64,000 nt of DNA, taken from contig DATAUD010000026.1 of NCBI GenBank assembly GCA_036268455.1, positions 41,262 through 105,261 of the forward strand, written 5' to 3'. Below the pieces are notes generated by a model. It was not told where the DNA came from, did no database searches, and saw only the letters and a list, made by a program, of their open reading frames with translations. Made by a program: the position numbers and the translations under genes. The stretch is from DATAUD01 sp036268455 (GTDB lineage Bacteria; Verrucomicrobiota; Verrucomicrobiia; Limisphaerales; Palsa-1400). Position 1 is the first letter of the stretch; each line of letters begins with the position of its first letter. Shown here in pieces: positions 8,131-17,451 of this stretch.

Positions 8131-9009
8131 TTGGCCTTGGCCCTGACAATCATCAACGATCCGCGTTGCAAGGAGTATGCGGCGCACGGACACCCGGAAC
8201 GGCCGGAGCGCATCAGCCGTACTGTGGAATTTCTGAAAACGCAGGACAAAATCGCGCTCTCGTGGAGTGAACCGGCGGAAGCAAGCGAGGCTTCCATTCT
8301 TCGCGCGCACACGCGCGAGCACGTTGAACAATTGGAATTACCGTATGATTTTGACGCTGATACACCGGCGCATCCGGGCATTTCGAGACATGCGAGGCGT
8401 TCGGCGGGCGGGGCGCTTGCGGCACTGGCGGCGGCCCGCGAGGGAAAGCCGGCATTTAGCCTGATGCGTCCGCCAGGGCATCACGCGACGGGAAGCCGCG
8501 CGATGGGTTTTTGCTATCTCAATTCGATTGCGATCGCGGCTTTGGAAGCGCAGGCGGCGGGATTCAAGCGGGTGGCCGTTTACGATTTCGATGTGCACCA
8601 CGGGAATGGGACGGAGGAGATTCTTCTTGATAAGCCCGGGATGGCGTTCATTTCGATTCACCAATATCCGGCCTATCCCGGAACGGGACGCCAAAACCGG
8701 GGAGCCAACTGTTTCAATTTTCCGGTGGCGCCCGCGACTCCAGCCCCGGAGTATCGCGTCCTATTGCGGCGGGCGTTTGACGAGTTGAAGAATTTTCGGC
8801 CGGATATTGTGGCTGTGTCGGCGGGGTTCGATGCTTACCGGGGAGACCCGCTGGCGGAAGAAACTTTGGAAGCCCGCGATTACCAGTGGTTGGGCGAAAT
8901 GATCAGGGACCTGAACATCCCGGCTTTCAGCGTGCTGGAAGGGGGTTACAGCGAGGAATTGCCGGAGTTGATCTTTGCGTATCTGCGCGGGTTGACCGGA
9001 GCGGACTGA
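8131..9009 (+). CDS. Histone deacetylase-family hydrolase (AcuC/HDAC fold)
   Basis: 292 residues. Zinc-dependent amidohydrolase of the arginase/deacetylase fold; bacterial members remove acetyl groups from lysine, polyamines or acetoin-pathway enzymes. Signature motifs in order: GHPERPERI, RPPGHHA with the His-His catalytic dyad, DFDVHHGNGT with the zinc-binding Asp-x-His, and AGFDAYRGDPL with the third zinc ligand. All catalytic positions are kept, so it should be active. The start is a TTG at 8131 with further TTG/CTG codons close by. It follows the DUF5069 gene by three bases and ubiX begins two bases after its stop. The physiological substrate is unknown. Confidence 0.9.
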   Translation: MALALTIINDPRCKEYAAHGHPERPERISRTVEFLKTQDKIALSWSEPAEASEASILRAHTREHVEQLELPYDFDADTPAHPGISRHARRSAGGALAALAAAREGKPAFSLMRPPGHHATGSRAMGFCYLNSIAIAALEAQAAGFKRVAVYDFDVHHGNGTEEILLDKPGMAFISIHQYPAYPGTGRQNRGANCFNFPVAPATPAPEYRVLLRRAFDELKNFRPDIVAVSAGFDAYRGDPLAEETLEARDYQWLGEMIRDLNIPAFSVLEGGYSEELPELIFAYLRGLTGAD

Positions 9010-9011
9010 GC

Positions 9012-9575
9012 GTGAAAATTCTTGTGGCCATCACCGGCGCGAGCGGAGCGTTGTACGCGCAGCGGCTTCTGAATAATCTGGACGCGCGCCGGCACGAGAT
9101 ACACGTCGTCTTGAGCAATTACGCGCAAGTGGTGCTGGGGCAGGAATTACCCGAAGGTTTGAAGCTGCCGGAGGGAGTGCGCGCCCACAGTCTCAAAAGC
9201 ATGAACGCGCCGTTTGCAAGCGGTTCCAATCCGGTGGATGCGATGGTCGTCATTCCTTGCACGATGGGGACGCTGGGGCGGATCGCGCATGGATTCAGCG
9301 AGGATGTTTTGTTGCGCGCGGCGGATGTCACGCTGAAGGAGAAAAGGAAATTGATTTTGGTGCCGCGCGAGACACCTTTAAGTCTGGTGCATGTGAAGAA
9401 CTTTGAGCTGCTGTTGCTGGCGGGAGCGACGATTTTGCCGGCCAATCCTTCGTTTTATCATCGGCCCGCGACTGTGGAACAAGTGGCCGACACGGTGGTG
9501 GGACGAGTGCTGGACCATCTGGGAATCGAGCACAATCTCGCGCCGCGTTGGGGCGAAGAGAAGGAAGTAGATTAA
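9012..9575 (+). CDS. ubiX: Flavin prenyltransferase UbiX
   Basis: 187 residues, standard for UbiX, which prenylates reduced FMN to make the cofactor of UbiD-type decarboxylases, as in ubiquinone or menaquinone synthesis. Seen: N-terminal VKILVAITGASGALYAQRLL (FMN-binding GxSG), the middle PCTMGTLGRIAHG, and LILVPRETPLSLVHVKNFELL, the family's hallmark. The start is GTG 9012, two bases after the deacetylase stop; a longer in-frame extension upstream overlaps that gene and is rejected. No ubiD lies in the window. It converges with rdgB eight bases downstream. Confidence 0.93.
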   Translation: MKILVAITGASGALYAQRLLNNLDARRHEIHVVLSNYAQVVLGQELPEGLKLPEGVRAHSLKSMNAPFASGSNPVDAMVVIPCTMGTLGRIAHGFSEDVLLRAADVTLKEKRKLILVPRETPLSLVHVKNFELLLLAGATILPANPSFYHRPATVEQVADTVVGRVLDHLGIEHNLAPRWGEEKEVD

Positions 9576-9583
9576 ACCGCGCC

Positions 9584-10204
9584 TCAGCCGAAGTGTTGGC
9601 GCAATTTTTCCAAGGCGCGGCCGCGATGGCTTATTTTATTTTTGACATCCTCTTCGAGTTCGGCGAAGGAACGGTCGTATCCCTCTGGAATGAACAGCGG
9701 ATCGTAGCCGAAACCGCCCGAACCGCTCGCGGCGGCGGCGATGCGGCCTTCACAAATTCCCTCGAAGAAAACAGGTTCGCTTCCGACCGGAACGGAGAGA
9801 GCAAGGACGCAACGAAAGCGGGCGGTTCGCTTCTCAGGAAGGGTGCCATCAAGCAGGCGAAGGAGTTTGGCGTTGTTGGCGGAATCTGGCGAATTGGATG
9901 CGGCGGCGTTTCCGGAAGCAAACCGGGCGGAGTGGACCCCGGGAGCGCCGTCAAGGAAATCGACTTCCAAACCGGAGTCGTCAGCAAGAATGTAAGAACT
10001 GAAGGCAGGAACGTTTTGGGAGAGCCAACGCGCCAATGATTCGGCTTTCTTTTTCGCGTTGCCGGCAAATGTATCGGCATCTTCGACGATGGCGGGCGCG
10101 CCGGGAAAATCCTCGAGTGTCCGAAAGCTAAAATTGCCGCCCAGAATTTGGCGGATTTCAACTGTTTTATGGGCATTGCGGGTGGCAATGACAAGAGTTC
10201 TCAC
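9584..10204 (-). CDS. rdgB: dITP/XTP pyrophosphatase, RdgB/HAM1 family
   Basis: 206 residues, normal for the family that hydrolyses ITP, dITP and XTP to monophosphates and keeps deaminated purines out of DNA and RNA. Motifs: N-terminal LVIATRNAHKTVEI (nucleotide-binding TxNxxK), ILADDSGLEVDFLDGAPGVHSARFA (split here as SGLEVD and GVHSARFA) and GGFGYDPLFIP. The start is GTG 10204, whose bases overlap the TGA of the upstream giant cyclophilin gene as GTGA. This implies translational coupling of a housekeeping enzyme to a secreted protein, an unusual partner. No Shine-Dalgarno sequence is evident inside the overlapping gene. Confidence 0.94.
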   Translation of the reverse strand: MRTLVIATRNAHKTVEIRQILGGNFSFRTLEDFPGAPAIVEDADTFAGNAKKKAESLARWLSQNVPAFSSYILADDSGLEVDFLDGAPGVHSARFASGNAAASNSPDSANNAKLLRLLDGTLPEKRTARFRCVLALSVPVGSEPVFFEGICEGRIAAAASGSGGFGYDPLFIPEGYDRSFAELEEDVKNKISHRGRALEKLRQHFG

Positions 10205-13200
10205 TGAGCCAAAAGGATTTGGAACTGGTCGGCGCCGCCATCTGTATCAAGCACAAATCCAGAGCCGCCCACTGACGGGTTGATGAATGAGCCTCGAATC
10301 GGAAGGGTTTTCTTGTCAGCCGGGTTGTAAATGGTACCCGTGATGACACCCGCCGCCGAAAGCGATATTTTCAATTTGTCCGGCGCTCCTGCGGCTGGCA
10401 CGAACTGCCCGGCTTTTACCGTCAGAATATTGTCCAGGGATGGATTGATCGTGCCGCCTTCGAAAACAACCTGATATTGCGAGCCGTTCACTGGCGTTAT
10501 GTAGTTGGTGCCGGTTGAAGAGGCGAGGATGCCAAGAGCGTTGGTGTAGTAGGTTCCCTTGATCTTGGGCTTGATCCAAACAAGCGTGCCAACGGATCCC
10601 GCGGAACCCGGGGTTGTTCCGATCACGTTAGTTTCCCAGCCAAGGATCATCCCGCCTCCGCCGTAAAGCGGCGCATAAATGGGCCAGATACCATCTTTGG
10701 AAACGCCCGTTGTGCGCGAGAAAGTTGAATTGTCCGCCAATGTTCCACCGATTGTCATCGTGCCTGTCTTGCTGACCGAAAGAGTGGCATAACCGTCATT
10801 TGTAGGGCCGGAACCAAGTAGATTCGTAACGGTATCGAAATTGAGAATATATTTGCCCGCCGCGGTATTTGTAGGAAGAGTTGTAACGCCGCGATAGCCG
10901 GTTAAGTTCGCGTAAGTTCCATCCCAATAGACATAGCCTGTCACTGTATCCGTGCCGTTCGTCAAATCAAAAATCACGTCAAAATAAACGTCTGGCCCGT
11001 AAGGTCCATCGAACCCTTCGCCAGCGAGCCAGCCTGTGGTTCCGGACGGATTGACGGGATAAGTTATTGTATAGCTCCGAAGCGGGAACTGGAGCGTTCC
11101 GCTCAGGTAACCAGAGGCGTTCAGCGTCAGCTTGAAATAACCGGAATTGTCAGTAGCGATGTTCGTGGGGAAGAAAATTCCGTAGTAGGTCCCGGCAATG
11201 TTGGCGAAAAAGCTGACCTTGAAGCTTTCAGAAGCCAGTGTTTGCCGGCCGGATGAATCGAAAGCATAGGCAAGGGCCGTGTAGGTTCCCTGCGGGAGAG
11301 AGACCGGGACTGACCATGTCGTTCCGTTAATAGTAGCGACCTGGGCCAGGTTCACTGGGATACCATTTGAAAAGATTTGGCAGGTGACCTGGGGATTAAC
11401 AACGGAGGCGGAAATATTTCCTGTCAACATAAAGTGATCGGCGGTCACTTTGGAATTTGCGGGAGGATAGGTGAACGAAATGTCCTTGGCCAGAGTGTTG
11501 GAAATAAATATCGCGGTAAACGCCACGCCATTGGTCATGGTAAAATTAATGGAAGGGTTTAGAGACATGCCTCCGCCGTTAGTCCAGGCGTAAAAAAGAT
11601 CTCCGGGATTGGGAGTGGCCTTGATGGAATAGGATGTGCCGGAAACCAGATATTCACCGTTGGTAAGCGAAGTTTTTCCCGGGCCGCTGACAGTTATTGA
11701 TAGAGGAGTTAAAACCGTGAAATCTTCGGAAATGGCGGTAGTTTTTCCCGCGGAATTGGTGGCGATGGCCTGTACAATGTAGCTTCCAGGACTGAGCTGG
11801 GCCGCGGGAATCGACCAGGCGCCGCTTGAGCTTGTCACCATGGGACCTGTGACGGCATCGCCCGTATTTTTGGAAAAAAACTGACAGCTTACTGTGGTTA
11901 CTCCCGCGGTCGGTTTGATTGTTCCAGTCAGGGTCACGCTATTCGTGGTTAGTTTCGCGTTCGCTTTTGGATAAGTGAAAGAAATGCCGCCGGGCAACGT
12001 ATTTGGAACGAAGTTAGCCGTTAGTTGTCCGCCATTCGGCATCGTGAACGAGTATGTTGGACTGAATGACAAGTTGGTTCCGAATGTCCAGCCGACGAAT
12101 ATGGCGCCCGCTGAGGGAATCGCTCTGACGACGTATTTCGAGCCAACTTTGGTATTGGCCTGAGTCAAACTTGGGGAAACTTTTCCCGGCCCATTCGCGT
12201 AGGTGCCAAAAGGAAATTGCGGCACCACGAAATCCGAACCTTCGTGGCTTGAGAGATTGCCAGCGCCGTCCTGAGAGACGATATCCAAAGAATAGGCGCC
12301 GGGAGCCAAATTCCCGGAGTCAAAGGACCAATTGATCGTGCCATTCGCATTCCCACTAAGAGGTTCTCCAGCGTTGATATTGGTCCCTGTAATGCTGGCC
12401 TGAACGCGAGCCAAGCCTGTATCGTCGGCGGCTGTTCCGGCAACAATGACATCAGCGTTGGTGACTGTAGCGCCGTTAGCGGGGTAAACCAGGCTGATTG
12501 TCGGGGGAGTAGTATCAATAACAGGGAATGTAAGAAAAGCGAAGGTAATGTAAAACAAGTTAGAATCCGCGGGAGACGCTATGCCATGATAGTTGACCGG
12601 CAAATCGCTCAAGGCCCCGCCATAATTAAGAATGCCGTTGGTATCCGCGTAATCAACACGATCATTAACCGTTGACGCGCTGAATGTGTTGAAATAATCG
12701 AGAACATTCGTGCCGGAAAGGATGCGTCCAAAAACGGTGAATCCGCCATTTTGATTGTCGAGATTTGTAGAATTGTCAGCCAGATTGAAGAAAAACGTGT
12801 TCGCAGCCGAATCGGGATTTCCCGCCGACTTGGCCATCGCGATTGTCCCGAAGGTATTGTTAATTTGCGGGCCAACGCCATATTCGTTGTCGATTTCGAA
12901 GGGAAATGGCGGGACGAATCCCAGGTCTGTGGTATAGCTATTGTACACGGAATATGCGCTGAAAGGCGCACTGTTAGTCCGGGTGACAGTAGCATAATCG
13001 CCGCCTTGCAAGACGAATCCAGGAACCAGGCGGCTCCAGAATATATTCGTATAGGCTTCAATGTTGATATAGTGGAGAAAGTTTTGCACTGTGGCCGGTT
13101 TGTCATGATCAAAAAGTTGGACAACGACATTGCTGGCGCCTCCAGTTCCGTAGCCGGAGAACGTAAGTTGCACGATCGTACCAGGGACGAGCGACAACTG

Positions 13201-13500
13201 CGCGGGCTGGCTGTTTGTCGAATCGCCCGTGGACGATGTAACGACGACCGTGTAATATCCAGCCTGGGTGTTAGTGGCGTCGTCCAGCGTCAGCGTCGAA
13301 TCCGTCGCGCCAGGAATAGCGGTGGACCCGAACATCCATTGATAAGTCGCGGCATTCTGGGCTACGACGGAGAAATTCGCCGTGGAAGCATTGTTGATGG
13401 TTATGCTTTGGGGTTGAGAAGTAATGACTGGAGTTTGGGCGCTTGCGCCAAACGCAACGGCCAGACAACAGACGAAAACCCCCTTTAAATTCGCTTTCAT
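10201..13500 (-). CDS. Secreted multidomain protein with Ig, cyclophilin and repeat domains
   Basis: 1099 residues from ATG 13500 (MKANLKGVFVCCLAVAFGAS, a signal peptide cut near AQ22); an open extension upstream has no coding character. Residues about 25-105 form an Ig-like domain. About 107-330 is a cyclophilin-type peptidyl-prolyl isomerase keeping SRLVPGFVLQGGDY (Arg, Phe and Gln of the active site), ANTFFFNLADN and FTVFGRILSG. Then come bacterial Ig-like units alternating with divergent InlB-type repeats (AGAIFVGWTFGTN, GDLFYAWTNGGG) and, from about 766, a C-terminal beta-rich module starting NIAGTYYGIFF that is shared with the protein at 24745-26421. Extracellular or periplasmic. Ends in a GTGA overlap with rdgB. 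Similar arrays without the isomerase are common in this phylum. Confidence 0.88.
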   Translation of the reverse strand: MKANLKGVFVCCLAVAFGASAQTPVITSQPQSITINNASTANFSVVAQNAATYQWMFGSTAIPGATDSTLTLDDATNTQAGYYTVVVTSSTGDSTNSQPAQLSLVPGTIVQLTFSGYGTGGASNVVVQLFDHDKPATVQNFLHYINIEAYTNIFWSRLVPGFVLQGGDYATVTRTNSAPFSAYSVYNSYTTDLGFVPPFPFEIDNEYGVGPQINNTFGTIAMAKSAGNPDSAANTFFFNLADNSTNLDNQNGGFTVFGRILSGTNVLDYFNTFSASTVNDRVDYADTNGILNYGGALSDLPVNYHGIASPADSNLFYITFAFLTFPVIDTTPPTISLVYPANGATVTNADVIVAGTAADDTGLARVQASITGTNINAGEPLSGNANGTINWSFDSGNLAPGAYSLDIVSQDGAGNLSSHEGSDFVVPQFPFGTYANGPGKVSPSLTQANTKVGSKYVVRAIPSAGAIFVGWTFGTNLSFSPTYSFTMPNGGQLTANFVPNTLPGGISFTYPKANAKLTTNSVTLTGTIKPTAGVTTVSCQFFSKNTGDAVTGPMVTSSSGAWSIPAAQLSPGSYIVQAIATNSAGKTTAISEDFTVLTPLSITVSGPGKTSLTNGEYLVSGTSYSIKATPNPGDLFYAWTNGGGMSLNPSINFTMTNGVAFTAIFISNTLAKDISFTYPPANSKVTADHFMLTGNISASVVNPQVTCQIFSNGIPVNLAQVATINGTTWSVPVSLPQGTYTALAYAFDSSGRQTLASESFKVSFFANIAGTYYGIFFPTNIATDNSGYFKLTLNASGYLSGTLQFPLRSYTITYPVNPSGTTGWLAGEGFDGPYGPDVYFDVIFDLTNGTDTVTGYVYWDGTYANLTGYRGVTTLPTNTAAGKYILNFDTVTNLLGSGPTNDGYATLSVSKTGTMTIGGTLADNSTFSRTTGVSKDGIWPIYAPLYGGGGMILGWETNVIGTTPGSAGSVGTLVWIKPKIKGTYYTNALGILASSTGTNYITPVNGSQYQVVFEGGTINPSLDNILTVKAGQFVPAAGAPDKLKISLSAAGVITGTIYNPADKKTLPIRGSFINPSVGGSGFVLDTDGGADQFQILLAQ

Positions 13501-13605
13501 CGCGCCGAGTGTCGCCTCAATCCGGTCAAATTCAAGGGAAAAAAAGAGTTTTTGGTGTTCGAGTCCGAACATTGCGATTTCCAATCGCGGTTGTAATTTA
13601 TTCGC

Positions 13606-13818
13606 GTGGGTGAGCCTAAAACAATCAAGTGCCCCACCTGTAAAAAGGCGGGGAATTGGCTTGCGGGACCGTACGGGCCGTTTTGCTCGAAGCGGTGCAA
13701 GCTGGTCGATTTGGGAAAATGGCTCGGTGAAGAAAATGTCATTTCTGAACCGTTGCGCCCGGATCATTTTCAGCCTTTCGAGAACCTGCCTGATGGCGAA
13801 GATCCGGACAGAGCCTGA
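13606..13818 (+). CDS. yacG: YacG-type zinc protein (DNA gyrase inhibitor family)
   Basis: 70 residues from GTG 13606. Small zinc-ribbon protein; in E. coli YacG binds GyrB and blocks its DNA binding. The four zinc cysteines are visible as CPTCKK and CSKRCK, with the typical GPFCSKRCKLVDLGKWL and an acidic C-terminal tail. Length and spacing match the family. It is divergent from the cyclophilin gene and followed 71 bases later by msrA. The gyrase-inhibitor role is family knowledge, not shown here. Confidence 0.9.
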   Translation: MGEPKTIKCPTCKKAGNWLAGPYGPFCSKRCKLVDLGKWLGEENVISEPLRPDHFQPFENLPDGEDPDRA

Positions 13819-13889
13819 CATCCACAGCCGTTCAATGTATGTCCTAACGGCTTGTTTTTTCTGATAAAGGGCCATACGTTTTCATCGGC

Positions 13890-14543
13890 ATGAAAAATTT
13901 CCGTTTACAGGCGGCGTCCGGCGCTCTCGTGCTGCTGGCTGCCGTAGCGGCAAGCTGTCTCGCTTTTCCAATTGCTATGAACGCTGAATCTGGTCCGACC
14001 AACGCCCCGGCAACATTGCAAACCGCTACTTTCGGCGGCGGCTGTTTTTGGTGCGCCGAAGCCGTGTTCCAACGAATTCCGGGCGTTAAATCCGTCGTCT
14101 CCGGTTTTGCCGGCGGCACCACCGCAAATCCGTCCTACGAGGAAGTCTGCACCGGAACGACTGGGCACGCGGAGGTGATTCAGATTCAATTTGATCCCGC
14201 CGTCATTTCCTACGACAAGCTCCTGGAGATTTTTTGGGAAGCCCACGACCCCACCACGCTCAATCGCCAGGGCAACGACGCCGGCACGCAATACCGCTCG
14301 ATTATACTTTACAGCGATGACGCGCAAAAACGCGCCGCGGAAAAATCCAAGGCCGAAGCCGCCACCCATTTCTCTTCGCCGATTGTGACGCAAATAGTTC
14401 CGCTGACGAAATTTTATTCCGCCGAGAACTATCATCAGAACTATTACAATGAACATTCGCACCAGGAATATTGCGAGTTTGTCATCCGGCCCAAACTTCG
14501 AAAGTTGATCGAGAAAGGCGTCATTCCGGGCGATCAAAAATAG
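13890..14543 (+). CDS. msrA: Peptide methionine-S-sulfoxide reductase MsrA, exported form
   Basis: 217 residues. MsrA reduces the S-epimer of methionine sulfoxide in proteins. The catalytic GGGCFWCAEAVF is at about residues 49-60, with GYAGG-equivalent GFAGGTTANPSYEEVC and the C-terminal HQEYCEF. The N-terminus (ASGALVLLAAVAASCLAF) is a signal peptide and ASC could act as a lipobox, so this copy probably protects envelope or secreted proteins, fitting the many large exported proteins here. No msrB is nearby. A strong hairpin without a T-run follows at 14566-14586. Confidence 0.93.
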   Translation: MKNFRLQAASGALVLLAAVAASCLAFPIAMNAESGPTNAPATLQTATFGGGCFWCAEAVFQRIPGVKSVVSGFAGGTTANPSYEEVCTGTTGHAEVIQIQFDPAVISYDKLLEIFWEAHDPTTLNRQGNDAGTQYRSIILYSDDAQKRAAEKSKAEAATHFSSPIVTQIVPLTKFYSAENYHQNYYNEHSHQEYCEFVIRPKLRKLIEKGVIPGDQK

Positions 14544-14606
14544 CGCCTCGTCCAAACTCCTTGCCCTGCGGGGAACGTTTCCGCAGAATCCAGCGCTCTA
14601 TCTAGT

Positions 14607-17312
14607 ATGCGGCGACAATATCCGTTTCATTTGATCGAACCGAAGTGGCGGCATTTCTGGGACGCCCAGAAAACGTTTCGCGCGTGGAATCCCGGCGAAG
14701 CGATCCCCGAAGCGCATCCGTTCGCGGTTCGCCACGGGTTGAACGGGAAAGTGGATGCAAAAGGACTGCCGCCGAAATTCTACATTCTTGACATGTTCCC
14801 CTACCCCTCCGGCGCGGGCCTGCACGTGGGGCATCCAGAGGGTTACACGGCGACCGATATCCTCGCCCGTTACCGCCGCGCCCGCGGCTGCAACGTTCTG
14901 CACCCGATGGGCTGGGACGCCTTCGGACTCCCCGCTGAACAATATGCCATTCGCACCGGCCAGCACCCGCGCAAAACGACGGAAGAAAATATCGCCGTCT
15001 TCAAACGGCAAATCCAATCGCTTGGTTTCAGCTACGATTGGTCCCGGGAAATCGACACGACCGACCCGCATTATTTTAAATGGACGCAATGGATTTTTCT
15101 AAAGCTCTATAATTCCTGGTTCAACCCGGCAACGGGCAAGGCGGAACCCATCGATTCCCTTCCAACTCCGGGCGAAGGCGCAAATTCTCCGGAAGCATTG
15201 CGCGAATACCGCGATAGCCGCCGACTCGCGTACGTCACTGAGGCGCCGGTCTGGTGGTGCGAGGAATTGGGCACCGTCCTTGCGAATGAGGAAGTCATCG
15301 ACGGCAAGAGCGAGGTGGGGGGCTTCCCGGTCGTGCGCCGTCCGATGCGCCAGTGGATGCTTCGCATCACCGCCTACGCGGACCGCCTTTTGCAAGGGCT
15401 GGAGCAGATCGACTGGAGCGAATCTCTCAAGGAGATGCAGCGAAATTGGATTGGGCGCAGCGAAGGAGCGGAAGTCGTTTTTCCGCTGGCGGAGGGCGGC
15501 CAGGCGATCACTGTTTTTACCACCCGACCCGACACGTTGTTCGGCGCGACTTACATGGTTCTTTCGCCGGAGCACAAGCTTGTCGAAACGATCACGACGG
15601 AAGCGCAGAGGGCGGCCGTATCCGCCTATAAAACCGAGGTTGCGCGGAAAAGTGATTTGGAACGCACGGAATTGTCCCGCGAAAAAACCGGCGTCTTCAC
15701 TGGCGCTTATGCCGTCAATCCCGTCAATAACGAAAAAATTCCGATCTGGATTGCGGATTACGTGCTGGCCACTTACGGAACGGGCGCGATCATGGCGGTC
15801 CCCGCGCACGACGCGCGCGATTTCGAGTTCGCCCGCAAGTTTGACCTTCCGATGCGGCTCGTTGTCGAGGCGCCCGGCGGACAGGAATCGATCGGTTTTT
15901 TGGGCGACGGGACCAGCGTGAATTCTGATTTTCTTTCCGGTTTGCCAACGCCCGAGGCAAAAAAGAAAATTGCATCGTGGCTGGAAGAGAAAGGCAAAGG
16001 GCGCAAGACGGTCAATTATAAGTTGCGCGACTGGCTCTTCAGCCGGCAGCGCTATTGGGGCGAGCCATTCCCAATTCTTTGGAGGCGGGAAGAAGGCGGC
16101 CCGCCGCGTCACGAGGCGCTGGACGAATCCAAATTGCCGCTGCAACCGCCGGCATTAAGCGATTTCAAACCCACTTCCACTGGCGAGCCTCCCTTGGCCC
16201 GCGCTTCCGAATGGGTGAACCTGCCGGACGGCTCCGTTCGCGAAACCAACACGATGCCGCAGTGGGCGGGGAGTTGTTGGTACTATCTGCGTTTTACGGA
16301 CACGCGGAATGACGCGCGCTTTTGCGGCAGCGAGGCTGAGGCCTATTGGATGGGAACCGGTCCCGGCGGTGCGGGTGTGCGGCCCGGGGTTGATCTCTAC
16401 GTCGGCGGCATCGAGCACGCGGTTTTGCACCTGCTTTACGCCCGTTTTTGGCACAACGTGCTCTTTGACCTCGGTTACGTCTCGACGTCCGAACCGTTCT
16501 ACAAATTGGTCAACCAGGGATTGATCCTCGGCGAGGACGGGCAGAAAATGTCGAAATCGCGGGGCAACGTCGTCAATCCCGACGACATTCTGCGCGAGTA
16601 TGGCGCGGATGCGTTCCGGCTCTACGAAATGTTTATGGGGCCGCTGGAAATGGTCAAACCGTGGAACACCAAAGGCGTGGAAGGCGTGTACCGCTTTTTG
16701 GGCCGCGTTTGGCGATTGTTCGTCGATGAAGAGAGCGAAACGGAGTTCGAACAGGCGCAAACCGCGTCGGGTCAGAACGACGTTAATGCGTTGGGGCGCA
16801 TACGATTGGGCGCGTCTGTCCGAAGCACATCGCCAACGCGTGTCCAGCTTAAGGCTCTCCACTCGTGCATCAAGAAAGTCACGGAAGACCTGGAGGGCTT
16901 CCGTTTCAATACGGCTATTTCCGCGCTGATGATATTTGTCAATGAGGCGATAACCTGGGAGACCAAGCCGGTCGCTATTTTGCGCGATTTCCTGATTTTG
17001 CTTCAACCCTTTGCCCCGCATCTGGCCGAGGAACTTCACGCCAAATTGCGCGATCCAAACGCAACGGATGGGACCATAGCATATGAACAATGGCCGAAAT
17101 ACGACACAGCGCTCCTGATCGAAGAAACGGCTGAAATGCCTGTGCAAGTCAACGGCAAGCTGCGCGACAAAATTGTGGTGGCGGCGAAAGCAACGCAGGC
17201 CGAGATCAAGGCCAGCGCGCTGGCGGCGGAGAAAATCCAAGCCTTTATCCAGGGCAAAACGATTAAGAAAGTCATTGTCGTACCCGGTCGTCTTGTCAAT
17301 ATTGTGGTTTGA
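14607..17312 (+). CDS. leuS: Leucyl-tRNA synthetase
   Basis: 901 residues, a bacterial-type class I synthetase that charges tRNA-Leu. The HIGH-type motif is in PYPSGAGLHVGHPEGY (about 70-85). The CP1 editing domain occupies about 220-420, with the threonine-rich FTTRPDTLFGATYM and AVPAHDARDFEFA. KMSKS appears in GEDGQKMSKSRGNVVNPDD. The anticodon-binding and C-terminal domains are complete. Between about 715 and 760 there is a short low-conservation insertion before the anticodon-binding helices. The ATG at 14607 starts MRRQYPFHLIEPKWRHFW, a good family match. Heads a co-directional run ending with lipA. Confidence 0.97.
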   Translation: MRRQYPFHLIEPKWRHFWDAQKTFRAWNPGEAIPEAHPFAVRHGLNGKVDAKGLPPKFYILDMFPYPSGAGLHVGHPEGYTATDILARYRRARGCNVLHPMGWDAFGLPAEQYAIRTGQHPRKTTEENIAVFKRQIQSLGFSYDWSREIDTTDPHYFKWTQWIFLKLYNSWFNPATGKAEPIDSLPTPGEGANSPEALREYRDSRRLAYVTEAPVWWCEELGTVLANEEVIDGKSEVGGFPVVRRPMRQWMLRITAYADRLLQGLEQIDWSESLKEMQRNWIGRSEGAEVVFPLAEGGQAITVFTTRPDTLFGATYMVLSPEHKLVETITTEAQRAAVSAYKTEVARKSDLERTELSREKTGVFTGAYAVNPVNNEKIPIWIADYVLATYGTGAIMAVPAHDARDFEFARKFDLPMRLVVEAPGGQESIGFLGDGTSVNSDFLSGLPTPEAKKKIASWLEEKGKGRKTVNYKLRDWLFSRQRYWGEPFPILWRREEGGPPRHEALDESKLPLQPPALSDFKPTSTGEPPLARASEWVNLPDGSVRETNTMPQWAGSCWYYLRFTDTRNDARFCGSEAEAYWMGTGPGGAGVRPGVDLYVGGIEHAVLHLLYARFWHNVLFDLGYVSTSEPFYKLVNQGLILGEDGQKMSKSRGNVVNPDDILREYGADAFRLYEMFMGPLEMVKPWNTKGVEGVYRFLGRVWRLFVDEESETEFEQAQTASGQNDVNALGRIRLGASVRSTSPTRVQLKALHSCIKKVTEDLEGFRFNTAISALMIFVNEAITWETKPVAILRDFLILLQPFAPHLAEELHAKLRDPNATDGTIAYEQWPKYDTALLIEETAEMPVQVNGKLRDKIVVAAKATQAEIKASALAAEKIQAFIQGKTIKKVIVVPGRLVNIVV

Positions 17313-17318
17313 TTTATA

Positions 17319-17450
17319 ATGAATTATCTGACAAAACAGGAACAGCTTATGCTTTGTCTCATACTTGCATTGGTGTTAATGGGTTGGGCGGTAAAAACGT
17401 ATAGAATGGCCCATCTGCCCGCGCCAGCAATTGTCCGGCATACAACCTGA
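17319..17450 (+). CDS. 43-residue single-pass membrane peptide between leuS and the Minf_1886 gene
   Basis: ATG 17319 to TGA 17448-17450. A polar start (MNYLTKQEQ) is followed by one hydrophobic helix (LMLCLILALVLMGWAV) and a short basic tail. It begins six bases after the leuS stop and ends one base before the ATG of the next gene, so the spacing argues for a real gene. Similar N-termini precede helix-hairpin-helix ComEA-type DNA-binding proteins in relatives as I recall them; that domain is absent here, so it may be a stand-alone or shortened form. Function unknown. Confidence 0.55.
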   Translation: MNYLTKQEQLMLCLILALVLMGWAVKTYRMAHLPAPAIVRHTT

Positions 17451-17451
17451 T

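Noticed and set aside
13501..13875. N-terminal extension of the cyclophilin protein
   Set aside because: The open frame continues upstream but overlaps yacG in antisense and would bury the signal peptide; ATG 13500 is the sensible start.
14566..14586. Strong hairpin (CTGCGG / CCGCAG) after msrA
   Set aside because: No T-run and only about 20 bases before leuS; may be an mRNA structure but not supported as a terminator.
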